From NCBI RefSeq assembly GCF_047496725.1, contig NC_132980.1, positions 11,176,572-11,240,571 on the forward strand: DNA of 64,000 bases, in the 5' to 3' direction. This document shows, piece after piece, positions 35,601-48,649 of this stretch (the stretch's first letter is position 1; the number at the start of each line of letters is the position of its first letter). Made by a program: the position numbers and the translations under genes. The notes below the pieces were generated by a model. That model saw only the letters and a list, made by a program, of their open reading frames with translations, was not told the DNA's origin and made no database searches. The stretch comes from Anoplolepis gracilipes (lineage: Eukaryota; Arthropoda; Insecta; Hymenoptera; Formicidae).

Positions 35601-38600
35601 CGTATTGTAGAATCAGTTGATTCTGTTCCACTGGACTCAACGTCGCCCAATGTTCCGACTGAGACAACTTTGCTATCGCCGATGTTCTCATCTGCCTGAG
35701 CAGCATCTGCTGATTGTGCATCATCTGCATTTGTTGATACGTCATCAACAATATCGGATCCTCTATTCCGGTCTTTGGTATAGGACCGGCAGCCAACCCA
35801 GCTGGTATGGTAGTAGGAACAGGCGGGATTACTTGTTCCGACAGCTATAAATAAATTTGGTAAATTTTATTTATTATCAATGCGAATAAATTTCCAATAG
35901 CAACGATGCGACAGAAATTGAACACAAGATAAAAATATAAAATTTTATTTTCGAGATCCTTGGATATTTCTTTATATCGCGCAAACTTGAAGATAACTAT
36001 ATAAAACTTGAAGATAACAAATAAAACTCATTTCCTTCTTTTTCTTAGATTATTCAATTCAAACCTATTTATACTATACATTACACCCACAAATTCTTGA
36101 TTATATAATAAAATAATTTAATAAAAATATAATATAATATAAAAATTTAAAAAGAACGCATAAAGTCTTGTAAAATAAATATAAAATTTACCTTCAAAGG
36201 AGGTATTAGTGGACCAGGCGTGAAAGGTACTCTTCCGCACATTTTAATCAAATCACCAAGCGTAGTGTATCTTTCGTCGCAGGTTCTTCTCACCAACAAT
36301 CCTGTAGTGAAGTAACCAGCTTTGCACCACTCGGCCATTTCACTAGCTAAAAACGGTCCCTGAACTTCGCCTTGCGGATCGCGGTAAAACCATTTTTCCT
36401 GATTACCCGTGGCAGAAACCGTGGAAGGTTGATTACTGCCAATCGCGGATGGGACACTGGTAGCAATCGTCTTTTCTTTGTGACTCTCCTCATCCGCCAT
36501 TAATTTGGCTACTAATGCATCGGCCTCTTCCTTCATTCTATCGAAATCGTCCTCCGGTCTCTGCTTGATACTAGCAGTTCCCGGATTATGCACGAGCTTC
36601 GATTGTTCTAAAATTGCCTGAATCTGTCGATTGGTCGCAGTAGCAGCTATTTGCGGCTCTTTTTTAACCTCCTGCGTCTGCATGTTCTCTTTATCGCGAA
36701 CTCCACTCGGAGGTTCGCCAGGTTTCTCACCGGTCTCGATTTTATTCACATTTACAGATCCGATAACAGTCTTTTTTTGCAAAAGATCCGAAGGTGTTGT
36801 TAAATTCTTCACGGGATTGGTTTCAGTCGTCGGTGCAACTGAAGGTTTGGTGGAGGGTGAGCTACATCTCTTCTCTTTCTCTATAGAATTATCCTTATCC
36901 TCGACTGAATCCAACGGTTTCGAGCGTTCCTTACTTAATGTAGTACCGACTGTATTATTTGTATGGCGATTCAACGATTGGACAGAACCCGTTCCGAAAG
37001 TCAATGTCTTGTTACTAGATTTCACTATGTTAGAAGCACTGCCTTCCGAGACACGTCGAGTTCTGCCTTGTTGGGAAGCACCCGCCACACCATCTTCATC
37101 GTCGTCCGAATACATTCCACCATGGAAAGCACCCGAAGCGTCGAAACTGCCACCGCTTTCGCTCGGATTTTCCGTCGCCCTGAAATATCAAGTTTGAGAG
37201 ATAAAGTAAAAAATAAAAAAAGAGATGTATGCAAACATCAATAATAGAATTTAATTTAAATATTAACCACTCGGGTAGATTGTCGTGATTATCATGATGA
37301 TTTGATTCCCAAGCACGAGCGGTACGAGGTGGTGGATGATGACCCGAGTCGTGGGAGGGTCTGTGGTTTCCTCGATGTTCCCATCTTCCCGGTCCACCAC
37401 CTCTACTTTCTTCCCCATCACCATCATTTCGATCCAGCCTATCCCGATCTATACTGCCACCCTCGCGCCAACTACTTCTTCCTAAAATAAATATTATTTA
37501 ATTATATAAACACATAATATATAATTTATATGACATAATAAGTATATGTATGTACATTTTATAATACGAGATATATATAATACAAGACAATATAAAATCT
37601 TTTTTCTTTCTACAAAACATATACTTACCCCACTTGCGCCAACCGTCATCGTCCTCTCCCCCTCCGCGATGACGTCTCCAATTACTTTCCATAAGCGAGC
37701 TACCACTAGTCCCGCGACTTAACTCTTTTCTTGGACTAGTCGAGCCGTTCCATTCTCCCGGATCTGATGCACCGTTTCTCTCTGGCCAGCCGCGTTCGCT
37801 TTGAGACCTATCGAATGGCCTATTTCTTCCCTATAAATAACAGTTGTTTGAGTTTCCTCTATCCTTGTTGATCTTTTGTATTTGATTATGATTTTCAAAA
37901 GTGTGTACGCAAACGCGTGTATTATTTCTTTATTTTTATAAAATTTATGACATTGAAAAAAAAAAAAGAAATAGATACAAAAAAATATGTGCATATCAAA
38001 GAAAAATCATCTTCTAATGAGATAATAAAAATTATGTACCTGAAATGATTGGCCCTCGATTCGTATCCCATCACCGGAATCGTCTCCGAAACCAACTCCG
38101 CGTGAATAATGAGACGAGTATAAACCTCCTCTTCCAGTTCTACCACGTCCACGATCCACGCTGCTGCCTCTCCCACGACTACCGATATTAGTTATCCCTC
38201 CATTCCACATACGCTAAAAGATGTATACATATATTTGAGCGTTATATTATAAATAACAAAAAGAGAAATAGAATTTGCTTTCAAATAAACTTATTCTTAT
38301 TTTTTTACAATTTCAAGTTAATAATACAAAACAAGATAGATCTGGATATGATAACGTAAACTACATAATGTTTATTAATGTAAACTACATAAACTATGTA
38401 AAGATATATTTCAAAGAATAAACATTTGTTTCTTCCAAATAGTACTGATAAAAGCAACAGAAAACATATCTATACGCGGAAAAAACATGAAAAATAGAAT
38501 ATCTATTGGAAAAAAAAAAAACTGTTTTAACTTCTTTAATATTTTTACTGTATTTTTTGTGAACTCAAACATAAATATTTAATATTAATACATATATATG

Positions 38601-39311
38601 TGTATATACATATAACTTAAAAAGTATGTATAATGTTGAAAATAAAAGAAAATAATAAAAAAATTAATTATTTCTAAAACACAAAAAAGCAAGTTATTTG
38701 ATGGAAAGAAGAATTAAGATAAGAGAGCTCCAGCGTTATATTTTTAGGTAGTTCCTAATATAGAATGGGGTAAAGGGAATGGGAGGAGTGAGAAACAAAA
38801 GTATATAATAGCATATAACAGTGGAATAAGATAATTTGACAGTTTTCTTCTTTCTACTGTTACTAAAAATAAATAAAATTGGACTGTTACTTTGCGTACT
38901 AAAAATATAAATCATATAAATCACAGAATGTATTGTGATATTAAAATATAATATGTATGTTTCTCTCTATAATTACCGTTTCATCCTCTGTCATCTGTAC
39001 GAGAGCCAATGGAAGTTGAGTTTTCTCTACATACAGCGATGCAAAAGTTATTAGGAGCTCTGGAGGTTTATAATTGCGATCAAACAGGGCCAACATCTCC
39101 TCCCGACCATATCTATGTTCTGCCAATTGATACCGAGGTGTACTCAACGTTGTGGTTCCTCCACCACCTCCACCGCTACCACCAGTGCGTAACCTGTATA
39201 CAATATAAATATAATTACATTAATATAAACACAAATACAAACATTAAGTAACTTTTCACTAGTGATACAAGCTACGTACCATTCTGGACCAAATTTCATG
39301 GAATCCGTCAT
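32666..39311 (-). CDS. Gigyf: GIGYF protein (GRB10-interacting GYF protein 1/2 orthologue)
   Basis: A translational repressor that bridges eIF4E2/4EHP to silencing factors on mRNAs and stalled ribosomes. The fifteen exons are 39311-39280, 39193-38977, 38213-38040, 37830-37629, 37481-37268, 37179-36192, 35844-35482, 35405-35094, 34992-34900, 34830-34403, 34327-34126, 34054-33854, 33757-33331, 33266-33037 and 32791-32666, giving about 1402 residues. The N-terminus FGPEWLR is followed by the 4EHP-binding motif RYGREEMLALF (37-47). RG-rich and W-rich segments come next. The GYF domain (about 543-603) begins WFYRDPQGEVQGPF and contains EMAEWCKAGYF. A 140-residue E/K/R/Q coiled coil is encoded by 34830-34403. 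A short polyQ run lies near 33495. The C-terminus has VDIPTFVGFLRDIESAYEV, YLGDTKQSTEFAKQFLEKR and a terminal LGFSVTAAPDRINVG, as in human. A second donor at 33848 would add two codons (V-K). Confidence 0.93.
34403..34830. repeat. Strand-asymmetric polypyrimidine/polypurine exon
   Basis: On the plus strand this GIGYF exon is almost all C and T, with CTT/TTC/CTC codon-like periodicity. On the coding strand it reads E, K, R and Q codons. The asymmetry follows from the coiled-coil coding and explains the Ser/Phe/Leu-rich open frames on the opposite strand. Confidence 0.8.
38214..38976. other. GIGYF intron 2
   Basis: 763 bp, AT-rich, with stops in all frames. The donor ACG|GTAATT and the acceptor CTTTTAG|CGT are clear. 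No exon or repeat element was recognised inside. Confidence 0.7.
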
Positions 39312-40480
39312 GATGTATTATCGTCTATAAAGAAAGAGAAAAACAAAAAAACACAAATAAGACCAGTAATTTGTAATAAAACGTATCTCTAGATCGCAAA
39401 TACATTGTTCTACAAAGCTAAGTATTATAAAAGGCATCTTACAAAAATATCAGATATGCAAGGTTCTGTTGCATAACATAACACTTCAAGATGTTTTTTT
39501 TTCTCACCGAATGATATCTGATATCGCGAATTTATATAAATATTTATAAGGCCAGATCGATCTTAACAGAACAGGCAGAGAATAAGATCGTAGTAAAGCG
39601 ATTTTCTTCGTAAAACCGAAGATGGATAAAAAAAATTCGCCGTCCATCGCGGAGGAAGACACTCTGGTCATCTGTTACATCCAAGTACACGAGATGCAGA
39701 GCGAGACGTAGAGAGAGAGAGAGAGAGAGAAACAGACGTCTCGCGATCTCGCGTAATCCGGGGTGTACCGATCAGTATCCGTACCTGTTGCTCGACAGGG
39801 TATCGCGATCGGTGGCCGCGAACCTCGATAGAAGGACAGATAAAAGAGTGACGAGGTTTCAAAGAGCCAAGAAGGTTCTGTAAAGTGACACAAGGTACAG
39901 CAGCGCGCGGAGCTCGTCAATTATGCGCGGCTTCGAGGCACCCTTGGAGATTCATCACGACGGAAGACGAAAGACGAGATACGTCGCGAGAGAAGCGTGC
40001 CGCCAGATAACACGCGAGCTCGTAATCGCGACAGGTTTTTTCCTCGCAGGCGCAGGCGAGAGAAAGAGAGCGAGAAAGAGAGAGAGGAGCGATTTCCGCG
40101 ATCCAAGGTGGCAACATTAACCCAACTTTTTTTTTGGCCGTGCGAACATCGAGGAAGATGAACGCGCGCGATGAATCGCGATCGGGATAAAATCGCGGAA
40201 AAAAAAAAGAAACGATCGCCGATCGCGTCTCGGACGGCCGCGGATGGGCACAATAGCGGCGTTTAGGTCTTCAGGAGAGATACCTTAGCTGCGCTTCGAA
40301 ATTACTGAGAACAGCGATACAACACACCAATATGGCTGAATTTTTTTTTTTGGAACGGAGCGCATGCGAGAGTTTTGCGTGGTGGTAGTGGTGACACGCT
40401 TGCAAGATTCGAAGGAAGCCGCGAAAAGTCACTAGACACTAGACCGAGGAGCTAAAAATGTAATGACGGCTGGTCAGCTG
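39312..40480. promoter_or_regulatory. GIGYF promoter and 5' UTR region
   Basis: CpG content rises from about 39600 to 40480, with GA repeats at about 39710-39731 and 40060-40085. The overlapping open frames there are not protein-like. This position is right for the promoter and 5' non-coding sequence of GIGYF. The exact start site is not visible. Confidence 0.4.
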
Positions 40481-41747
40481 GCGATCGCGACCATCCAACT
40501 TTTATAATCCACCACCGATGCAGAAATGTAAAATTTAAATATTAAATTAATTATTTTTTATATATTACTAATTTTCGAGACACAAATTTAGATAAAAACA
40601 CGTACATATATATATATAATTATTTATACATATATAATGTTATGAAGTATATGTAAATAATGAATTTTATTTCTCCTGCAAGCTCTATTATCGATGACAA
40701 ATTTCATTCTTTTGTGAAAATCTGTCAAATGTATCTGTATATAACTTAAACAATTTTTATAATTTTATATATATATCAACATGCAACATATTAAAATTAA
40801 TGTCTCTTATCTCTTGAGCTTTTATATATGTTTTGTATAACCATAAACCAATAAAAGCAGCCTATTTCAATCCAATTTGCAATATAAGCGGAAAATTTGT
40901 TCAGTTGAAAATCAAGTTCACTATTCTTATCTAATTTGCCTTTTCTTTTTCCAATAGAAAAATTTTTTTTTTTTTTTAATTTTGGTATATCTGGCTTGTT
41001 TACAAGCAACAACTATCTATGACACACATATGTATATAAAAAGTTGTAAAAAATATTCCAATCGCAGTAAGTACTTAATGGATAATCGCAACATGGGCAA
41101 ACAGAATACTTCCAAAAGAAATATATAAGTTATAAAGAAATAACTAAAGGTATGCATAAAATGGTATTTTAAATGCAGGATTAAGCGCAATATATAATCC
41201 AATATAAATAAAAGCTCTATTAAAAAAGAAAAAATATTAAATTTCTTGTAACATTAGATTATGTATATATAAATTAAAAACATTTCTTGCACATATTTAT
41301 CAAGCCACACTTTATAATTTTCTGAGATCTTTACTGGTAAAAATCAATATATAGCAAAACAATAATTTTTGACAAAGTTCAATAGATCATGATTAGAAGC
41401 TATCTGTAAATAAAACGGTCTCGCACAGCCGTAATAATTCTATATCTTATGTATCAAAAGTACACACACACACACACACAGTTCTGCTAAGAATAGTAAA
41501 TATATATATATACACAAAACTTCTAAAAATACCTGAGCAACAATTCAATATTAAACTTTTTTAGAAAAGAACACATTAACTTGAAACGTTTACGTATACC
41601 TTACTTAAAAAAAAAAAAAAGAATGAAAAATATAATACCTTACTTCCCAAAATTAAATTATTTTATCAATACAGTATTCAGTCTGTTTGTGAGGAGACAG
41701 TATTACATACAGATCGGTTTCCCTTTGGTAAATTCTCTGTTTCTTGA
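40481..41747. other. AT-rich spacer between GIGYF and SKP2
   Basis: No coding signal. A CA repeat lies at about 41462-41480 and short poly-A and poly-T runs are present. The right part is likely SKP2 3' flank. Confidence 0.6.
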
Positions 41748-41753
41748 TTTATT
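41748..41753 (-). terminator. Candidate polyadenylation signal for SKP2
   Basis: AATAAA on the minus strand about 34 bases past the SKP2 stop codon. Confidence 0.4.
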
Positions 41754-41786
41754 ATAAATTGATGAAAATATTGCCTATACTTGAAT

Positions 41787-42182
41787 TCAATCTCTAACTC
41801 GGAGGCCCCAAATACTGGTTCTTCGAATACCGACCGTTGGCCGTGCGACGGAGCTATACAAGTACTTGTTAATTTCCGGCACTTCACGGCAGCTGGCTTG
41901 TAACGACTTGAGGACAGAATCCGACATTAAGCCGAAAACGTCTAAATATAATAAACATGGCATGTGAGCTAATCTTATATATGCAGACTGCGGAATGCTG
42001 TAACAACGGCTCAATGACAAGTGTTCCAGTCTTGAAAAATTTAATAAATTATGGACAGTATGGATTGTAAGCATAGCACAATCACTCAAGTCTAATTCTG
42101 TAACGTTTGGACATCTTCTTGACAAATCTTTCACATCTGAAATTGGAAGGCAAAAAATATATTTTTTAAATATATATATTAA

Positions 42183-42216
<34 letters not shown>

Positions 42217-43969
42217 ATATATGTGTGAGAGAAAGGGGATAAATAACACAATTCATTTTATACTTACTATCATCAGTCAATGTTTTCCTACAGCCTGCTA
42301 TATTCAAGCGTATAATGGATGACGGCAGTGTTTTACAAAGTAAAGTCATACATTCACTATCTAAGGAACACCATGCCATATTGAGGACAGTTAAGCTAAA
42401 ATATAATTCATCAATTGTATAAAAGTTGGAAACATTGACTAAAACATAATGCATATATATATATATATATACAGAGATAGATAATCTTACTTTACGAGTT
42501 TCATTAAATCCATAATACATCCATTGTCCATATTCTTGCACATTGTAAGATTCAAAACTTCCAAGTCAACGTTTTGACTAATGGCTTTACAACAATCTCT
42601 GTTCATTATACAATTTTCCAGTGACAACTTTTTGAGATATTTACATTTAGATAATAATGTGGCTAAACTGGTTGGCGAAATAACTGCCATTGATAAATCT
42701 AAATATTGTAATTTACTGATGTACGAATCATTGAGAACTTCGCTACCCTCGCAGAAAATAGGATCTGCAATCTCCGCTTGTGCCAGTCTTAGAATTTGTA
42801 CCCCTCGAGGCAATATATGACCTAATGTGCCCTCGCTTAAAACTTTACTACCTAAATCTAATCTAGTCCATAATGCTTCGTCGCGAGCTATTTGACACCA
42901 ACGTTTGCACACAAGCATAGAGCGTACCTGTGTGCAAGAAATAAATAATGTATACAATTATGTGTTAAACATATTACATTTACAATATTTCAGATTCCAA
43001 ATATTTTCTTACCAAACATTTTTTAGGTAGCCACTTTAATATCATTAAAATTATTTCATCCGATAGTTTGTTAAACTTGTCTTCACCTTCGATGGAAGGT
43101 TTCCTTTTTCTTCTATATAGACAAAAATGATCTAAACAAGCTTGTTCATTCTTATCGGCGGAAGTATTCATCTTTTCTTTAGTAAAACTTGTTTTTAAAT
43201 CTCCAAAATAATCAACTTCCATTCTCGAAGAATAACCAGATTCATTTTCTACGCTACCAAAAACAGCTAGTTCATCTAAATCGCACATCTCTTGTTGTAG
43301 TCTGTAAGAATAGTTTAAATGAAAAATAAATAAAAAGACATAGATTCAAAATAGCTTTCTTTTCTCACAAACCTCTCTGTATTGACAGTTTCTATACTAG
43401 AAGTTGTATAAACCTCCTCTTGATATTCAAAGCTGCTAGTTTCGTCTATCACTGATTTTTTGTTATTAACTAAATTTGCCGGTAAAATTATGCAGTTCCC
43501 AGATGTTTTTTCACAATTCACTACACCATCTTCCAACATACCAACTCCCATATCCTCTAGGATTTCAGGTTCTATGAGGCTGGCATTTCCAGAGTATGAC
43601 CATCTTGTACTATTTTGAGACTCGCTGTTGACAGTACTGTTTAAATTGTTATTGCAGCCATCATCCAAACGTAATCGTTTGCTGTAAATATAGACAGGTT
43701 TTTTTTTTTAATACAATATATACATGTATATTACTTTTATTTATAAATTGATTACAAATAAATTATATGAACCTGCTTCACCAGAATAATGGCAAAAGAA
43801 TCTTTGTTCATTACTATTTTATACATGTATATTTTTATATTTCCCGAATTCAAACATCAAATTTTCACAGCAGACTCTTTAAAAAAACCTGAACAAATAC
43901 TGTGGATGGAAAAAGGAGATAATGCTTTGGTCTTGCAAGCATAAGATATTAATCATGGAGGTCACAACA

Positions 43970-44034
<65 letters not shown>

Positions 44035-44959
44035 TCAATGTTCCCTTCTTTGTGTAACTACTTGTGTAAATAAAATCGCCTACTTTTTATAAGTTTATAT
44101 AACTTAATTGTACTTATTTTTTTTATAAGAGAGGACTTTTTAATAAAAATAATAACATCCATACAAAACAGTAAATATATAAAGTTGATTAACATTATAT
44201 AATTATATGTACAATTAAGTCAAAGGTAAACAAGAAAAAAAGTAAAGGATAAACAACAACAATAATTTTCTAGATGATTCGCCCCAAGTTCACATTTACT
44301 AAATATACATGATTTGCCATTATTTACTTTAGTACAAAATTTTTGTTTTTGCTCGAAATATTAAATCTTACAAGAGAGAACAACTACAAGAAATTAAGAG
44401 ACTCGAAATATTTTTCCGACAAGATCCTCGAATGATTCCCTCGAACTCTAAATGTCCCCGAATAACTGAAATTAATCACTGCTGAAAAACAGAGATAACT
44501 CGCGACACTGAAAAAATGGAAACTTCTCGATAGGGTCAACTAGACAGCCATAATATCGTATTTTACTCGGAAACAGAACAAAACAGCAACGGTGGATCGT
44601 GCTTTCGATGCTACCTGATTTAAGGATCAGCCCGGATCAGGTCAAATCAGGTCAGGAAAATACGAATGTATGCATCTGGGAGAGAAAGAACCTCTGATGC
44701 TTTCAATTTTAGCTGTAACAGCAAGAGAGCGAGCAAGCAGGCGAGGGTGTACACCTGCCGATCTGCCTGAGATTTCCCTCTCCTCTCCCCTCTTCCTCGA
44801 GAAAAGCAACAGGCGAGACAGATTCTCGCAACCGATAACCAAAAAATAACCTCGCGGGATTAAAATTTCCCCTCACCTTTCGGGCGGCGAGAACTCCTTC
44901 GATTTCGACAAGCCGGCCTCCTCGTGAAGTCGCGCGTGCTCAACCACGGCGGAATTCAT
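41787..44959 (-). CDS. Skp2: SKP2 orthologue, F-box and leucine-rich-repeat protein
   Basis: Substrate-recognition subunit of an SCF ubiquitin ligase; the human protein targets the CDK inhibitor p27. The six exons are 44959-44877, 43681-43373, 43301-43013, 42927-42491, 42395-42268 and 42136-41787, giving 531 residues; human has 424, so the N-terminal region is longer here. The F-box (about 206-250) reads FNKLSDEIILMILKWLPKK and VCKRWCQIARDEALWTRLDL, split by an intron. Leucine-rich repeats follow, with matches such as LSRRCPNVTELDLSDCAML and LEHLSLSRCYSIPQSA. The C-terminus ARPTVGIRRTSIWGLRVRD corresponds to human ARPTIG..EIWGIKCR. The first exon MNSAVVEHARLHEEAGLS ends in AG and joins at 43681 to give ESKRLRLDD, a plausible basic nuclear signal. 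The N-terminal 150 residues are acidic and serine-rich, with no domain recognised. Confidence 0.93.
43682..44876. other. SKP2 intron 1 with (TA)n repeat
   Basis: 1.2 kb with a TA repeat of about 59 bases at 43973-44031. The right end is more GC-rich and merges into the SKP2 promoter region. No exon was recognised inside. Confidence 0.65.
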
Positions 44960-46007
44960 CTTTTTCTCAAGCTCCAAGTCTTGTCTAGGGGACGAAAGAT
45001 TCAACGACCACTCTCTAACGGCTGCCGGCAGCGCACAACGACGGGCGGGATACGCCGCGATTGTCCCGAGTGACGGCGGACGGGTTGGCGAGCCAGCGCG
45101 GCGAATCGCGGCCGCTGATTGGTCCGCCGCGAAACGGCGGGAACGCGGCGATATATCGAAGCGGCGAAAAACGCGCGCTCGCGCCTGCGCGATCCGCGCT
45201 CCTCGCCGCGAAACGGTGCTTTCGCGCTCTTTTCCTCACTGAACATTAAGTACGCTGGGGGCTTTACATTCGCCGATTTCTGGTATGTACTTGTTTATTA
45301 TTGTTGTTAGATATTAATCGTAATGATATTATATCTTATCACAACATTTTGTCGATCTGTCTTAATCGCATAATTTAGTTAGACCTTTCCATCAGCTGTT
45401 TTCTCAACGTATTTCGAGCGCGTATTTATTCGATACTTTAATAATATTTTTTATATTAACCTTCTCTTTCATTATTGAATTTTATATATAAATATTTGAT
45501 TTTTATTCTACAGATTATTTGCAAAGAAATATGTAACATATCTGATGTAGGTGCTATAATAAAGAGAGGAATCTTTTTATTAATAAATCAATGAATAAAA
45601 GGTCGATTCTCGATTATGTTCATATTATTTTTAAGAGATGTGCATGTAATTATTTTAAATTAATCATGTGCAAAACGATAGTTTCATTTTATGTTTGTAC
45701 AAGATCAATAAATACAAAGATCCGACTGTAAAATCAGGTATCCTTTTTTGTAAAATGCCCTTGAAATTTCTTCTCAATCGTTACTTTTATTCTAATAGCA
45801 CATATGCAGAATCTAAATGTCTAATCTTAATGTAAGCTTGTTGAGCCTAAAAATGCAAATAAGATTGCACTATTATAATAGCCGATACACTTTTCGATTT
45901 ATTAGATTATTATTATCACTGAAATACAATTATTGCGAGTCAATTATTCTTGTCAATATCATAATGAATACTTGATATTATAGTAGCATCGATTTATACT
46001 CTCCCGT
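44960..46007. promoter_or_regulatory. SKP2 upstream region, CpG-rich to 45250
   Basis: From 44960 to about 45250 the sequence is very rich in CG and GC, which is the likely SKP2 promoter and 5' UTR. The overlapping open frames there lie on both strands and look artefactual. From 45250 to 46007 it is AT-rich and should hold the 3' UTR of the small gene at 46008. Confidence 0.45.
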
Positions 46008-47264
46008 TTACTGTTTAAGACCTTTCAAATTTCGATCCTCGGCGTAAATTTTCATCTGGAAGCTCACCAGGTCCGACGTTCTTTTATGAAAATTGAATCG
46101 CGTATCCTTCGGCTGTATTCCTTTATCGTGCCACCAACCGTAACTGGAAGTGAAAAAATTAATCGATTTAGAGCGATAAATAATGAAGAAGTCGCCGGAT
46201 TAAAAATTATCGATAAATGAGAGAATTACGTGTGACTGGTCAACAATGGTAATTGATAAAGATTCCTCGGATTTCTATCCTGTTCCACAGCGATTCTCTG
46301 AAGCGTATCGCTTACGTCTGCATTCCGCGCGTCCTCGAGTTCCCTCGAGTAGAATTTCGGCGTGACGAAGTCCGCTGTAATTTATTTGTACCTCGCGTGC
46401 GCATTTATTCGGGTTGTATTACGCTCGATTCACGGGAATCGAAATCAAAATGCGACTTTATTGCAAGCAGACATTATTAGAGAGAGAATTGTCTGACGGA
46501 TAAATATATATTTATCATTTACATATAAACAAGAAAATTATTCCTTTAGTCTCATTTCAGACCAACTCAAAATATAGAGATTAATTATATTGCAGAAATA
46601 TTGTTGCATGCATAAAAAGAGAAATTATTAATCAGAGAGAAAAGGAGAAAAAAAAATTAATTATTAAAGACAACAAATTAATTTACGCCTCTCTTTTTTT
46701 AATTGGGGCCAAAAGAAATTATTAAATTAGAAAACTTATTCACAAATATAACTGATTTATAAGTATTAATTTTATATAATATATAATACGATATAGTTTC
46801 CTCTTCGTGCGAAAACATATTAAAATCGTACAATCTCATCGCTAAAAACTTTGTTATAAATTAACTTCACGATAAGAACTTCTTTATGTGAAAGTTTTAT
46901 TAATTTTTAATAAGTAGCTCCGTTAGTTTTATAAAATTATAAAAGCTTCACAAAATCTATGCAATCGTTGCATTTTCTGTTACTGGCGTATGTCGTTGTT
47001 TGAAATCATTATATCACAAAGTCATTGTGACGTCTTTTTTAATTACGGATTCTTCGGTCAATTTTAATTCAATTTTATTTTTGCGTACTCGTAAAATATA
47101 TATCTTCAATGATTCCGAGAACGAGACGTACCGTTCGTTTTCGACACACAAGTGTTGGATCTTCCAGTTTGCTGCTTTCTCGAGAAACACAGCTTGAACG
47201 GTGGCCTCTCCGATTTCTTCGATGTTACCGGTCTCGAATCGTACGAATCCGTTTGCTGTTCGGA

Positions 47265-47267
<3 letters not shown>
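46008..47267 (-). CDS. Small three-exon gene, possible CFAP144/FAM183-like ciliary protein
   Basis: A 138-residue protein from exons 47267-47132, 46374-46230 and 46143-46008, joined in phase (AACG|GTACGT to ACAG|CGGAC; CACAC|GTAATT to CCAG|TTACGG). No single exon is longer than 145 bases. Exon 1 is basic and serine/threonine-rich (MSEQQTDSYDSRPVTSKKSE). Exon 2 is hydrophilic (FYSRELEDARNADVSDTLQR). Exon 3 reads YGWWHDKG..PKDTRFNFHKRTSDLV. The GW, P, D-x-R-x-N and DLV-type pattern, and the length, resemble human FAM183A/CFAP144 (134 residues), a microtubule inner protein of cilia. I hold that as a weak homology. No signal peptide or membrane segment is seen. The start is the first ATG after an in-frame TAA and an A29 run. 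The exon structure is convincing; the function is not established. In an insect, a ciliary protein would be expected in sperm or chordotonal neurons. Confidence 0.6.

Positions 47268-47296
<29 letters not shown>
47268..47296 (-). promoter_or_regulatory. A29 leader tract abutting the start codon
   Basis: Read on the minus strand, 29 consecutive A residues run directly into the ATG of the small gene at 47267. An in-frame TAA overlaps the left edge of the run, so translation cannot extend upstream through it. Homopolymer length may vary between individuals or assemblies. Confidence 0.6.
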
Positions 47297-47301
<5 letters not shown>

Positions 47302-47968
47302 GACGACACACTTCCGCCCCGATTGTCCGCCTTGACGATACACGACTGAATGTCTCCGCCTGGGATTTTAAGGTCGTTGAGGACGTGCGTGTCTGAGACG
47401 TATGGGAGTCACCTATTTGATCAATATTGCCTGCGAAATAACATTGTTGGAAATAAGGAAACGCGGGTGACAAAGCGTCTTCGTCTTAAAGAATCGCGTT
47501 GGGCGCGATATAATTTATAATTTTACAAGCTAACGTTTCTGCGTTATTTCCGAGCCGTAAATAAAATCCTTTACAAAGAAAATGAACGAAAATAAGGTTT
47601 CTCTATTCTAGATTAGGAAGATTCGAGGAATGTAACGATTATTGTTTTTTTTTTTTTTTTTTTCATATTTGCCTCTCTCTTTATTTTTTTTTTCGATTTT
47701 TTCCATTAATAATTCATATATTCCGGTAAAGTATATGTGGATAATAATGGTTAAATCTGACGCACTGATATTACAAATTTCTCGACTCGTTTTCCTCTTA
47801 TCGACCTTAATATACTTGTCTTCACCTCTTATCATTGTTAACATCCGCGCGCTATCTCTGTTCACGCCTCTGTTTGCCAATTTTAAACATCTACGTCTCA
47901 ACGAATGAAATTTTCGAGAAGAAAAGAGGCGGCCGTTCCTGTTTTTTTTTCTCGCACAGGAAAACGAA

Positions 47969-47971
<3 letters not shown>

Positions 47972-48024
<53 letters not shown>

Positions 48025-48052
48025 ATCTCGATAAAGTTTTGGTCTTGCTCAC

Positions 48053-48084
<32 letters not shown>
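47972..48084. repeat. (CT)n microsatellite pair
   Basis: Two CT arrays of about 48 and 28 bases separated by about 35 bases of unique sequence. Confidence 0.9.
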
Positions 48085-48089
<5 letters not shown>

Positions 48090-48595
48090 CACACACATAC
48101 TCTCAATCTCTCTTGTATTTGTCGTTCATTTTCTCGTATAATACAAAAGAAGTATTTCTCTCAGTATCCTCATCGTATTGACTCACAATTATCGTAGGAC
48201 GTTACACTCGTTACGTTTCCTCGCGTACAATCTGTACGCGGTAATCACTTATAAGCAAACTCGTTTCGCAACTTTGTAACGCTTCGTAAATTCTCGGAGA
48301 TTGGCCATTGATAAAACGTTAACTCATTGTTGTACATCGTCAGGTATCACGATCATCTCTCTCAAGTTTCTCCATATACTTTATATATAGTATCGAAGAA
48401 CCAAGATCCAATGCATCATCACTTTTCGATAAGCGATAAGAGATGATACGGTGATACGAAAAAACTCGCGACGCGCGATGCACATTACACGATGACATAC
48501 GAGCCACTCTTATTATAGACATGCTACTGATATATGACAATAACTCTGTTGTTGCGTAATGAAAAAGTAGCAATTGGAGGACATTCTCTCACTCT

Positions 48596-48649
<54 letters not shown>

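Noticed and set aside
36631..37197. 188-codon plus-strand frame
   Set aside because: Antisense to the GIGYF exon containing the GYF domain, with no family resemblance of its own.
45001..45310. Arg/Ala-rich frames on both strands near SKP2
   Set aside because: They lie in the CpG-rich SKP2 promoter and mirror each other across strands. No homology was recognised.
47225..47473. Minus-strand frame ending in polylysine as an upstream exon of the small gene
   Set aside because: It reads through the A run in a different frame from the 47267 ATG, whose own frame is closed by TAA just upstream.
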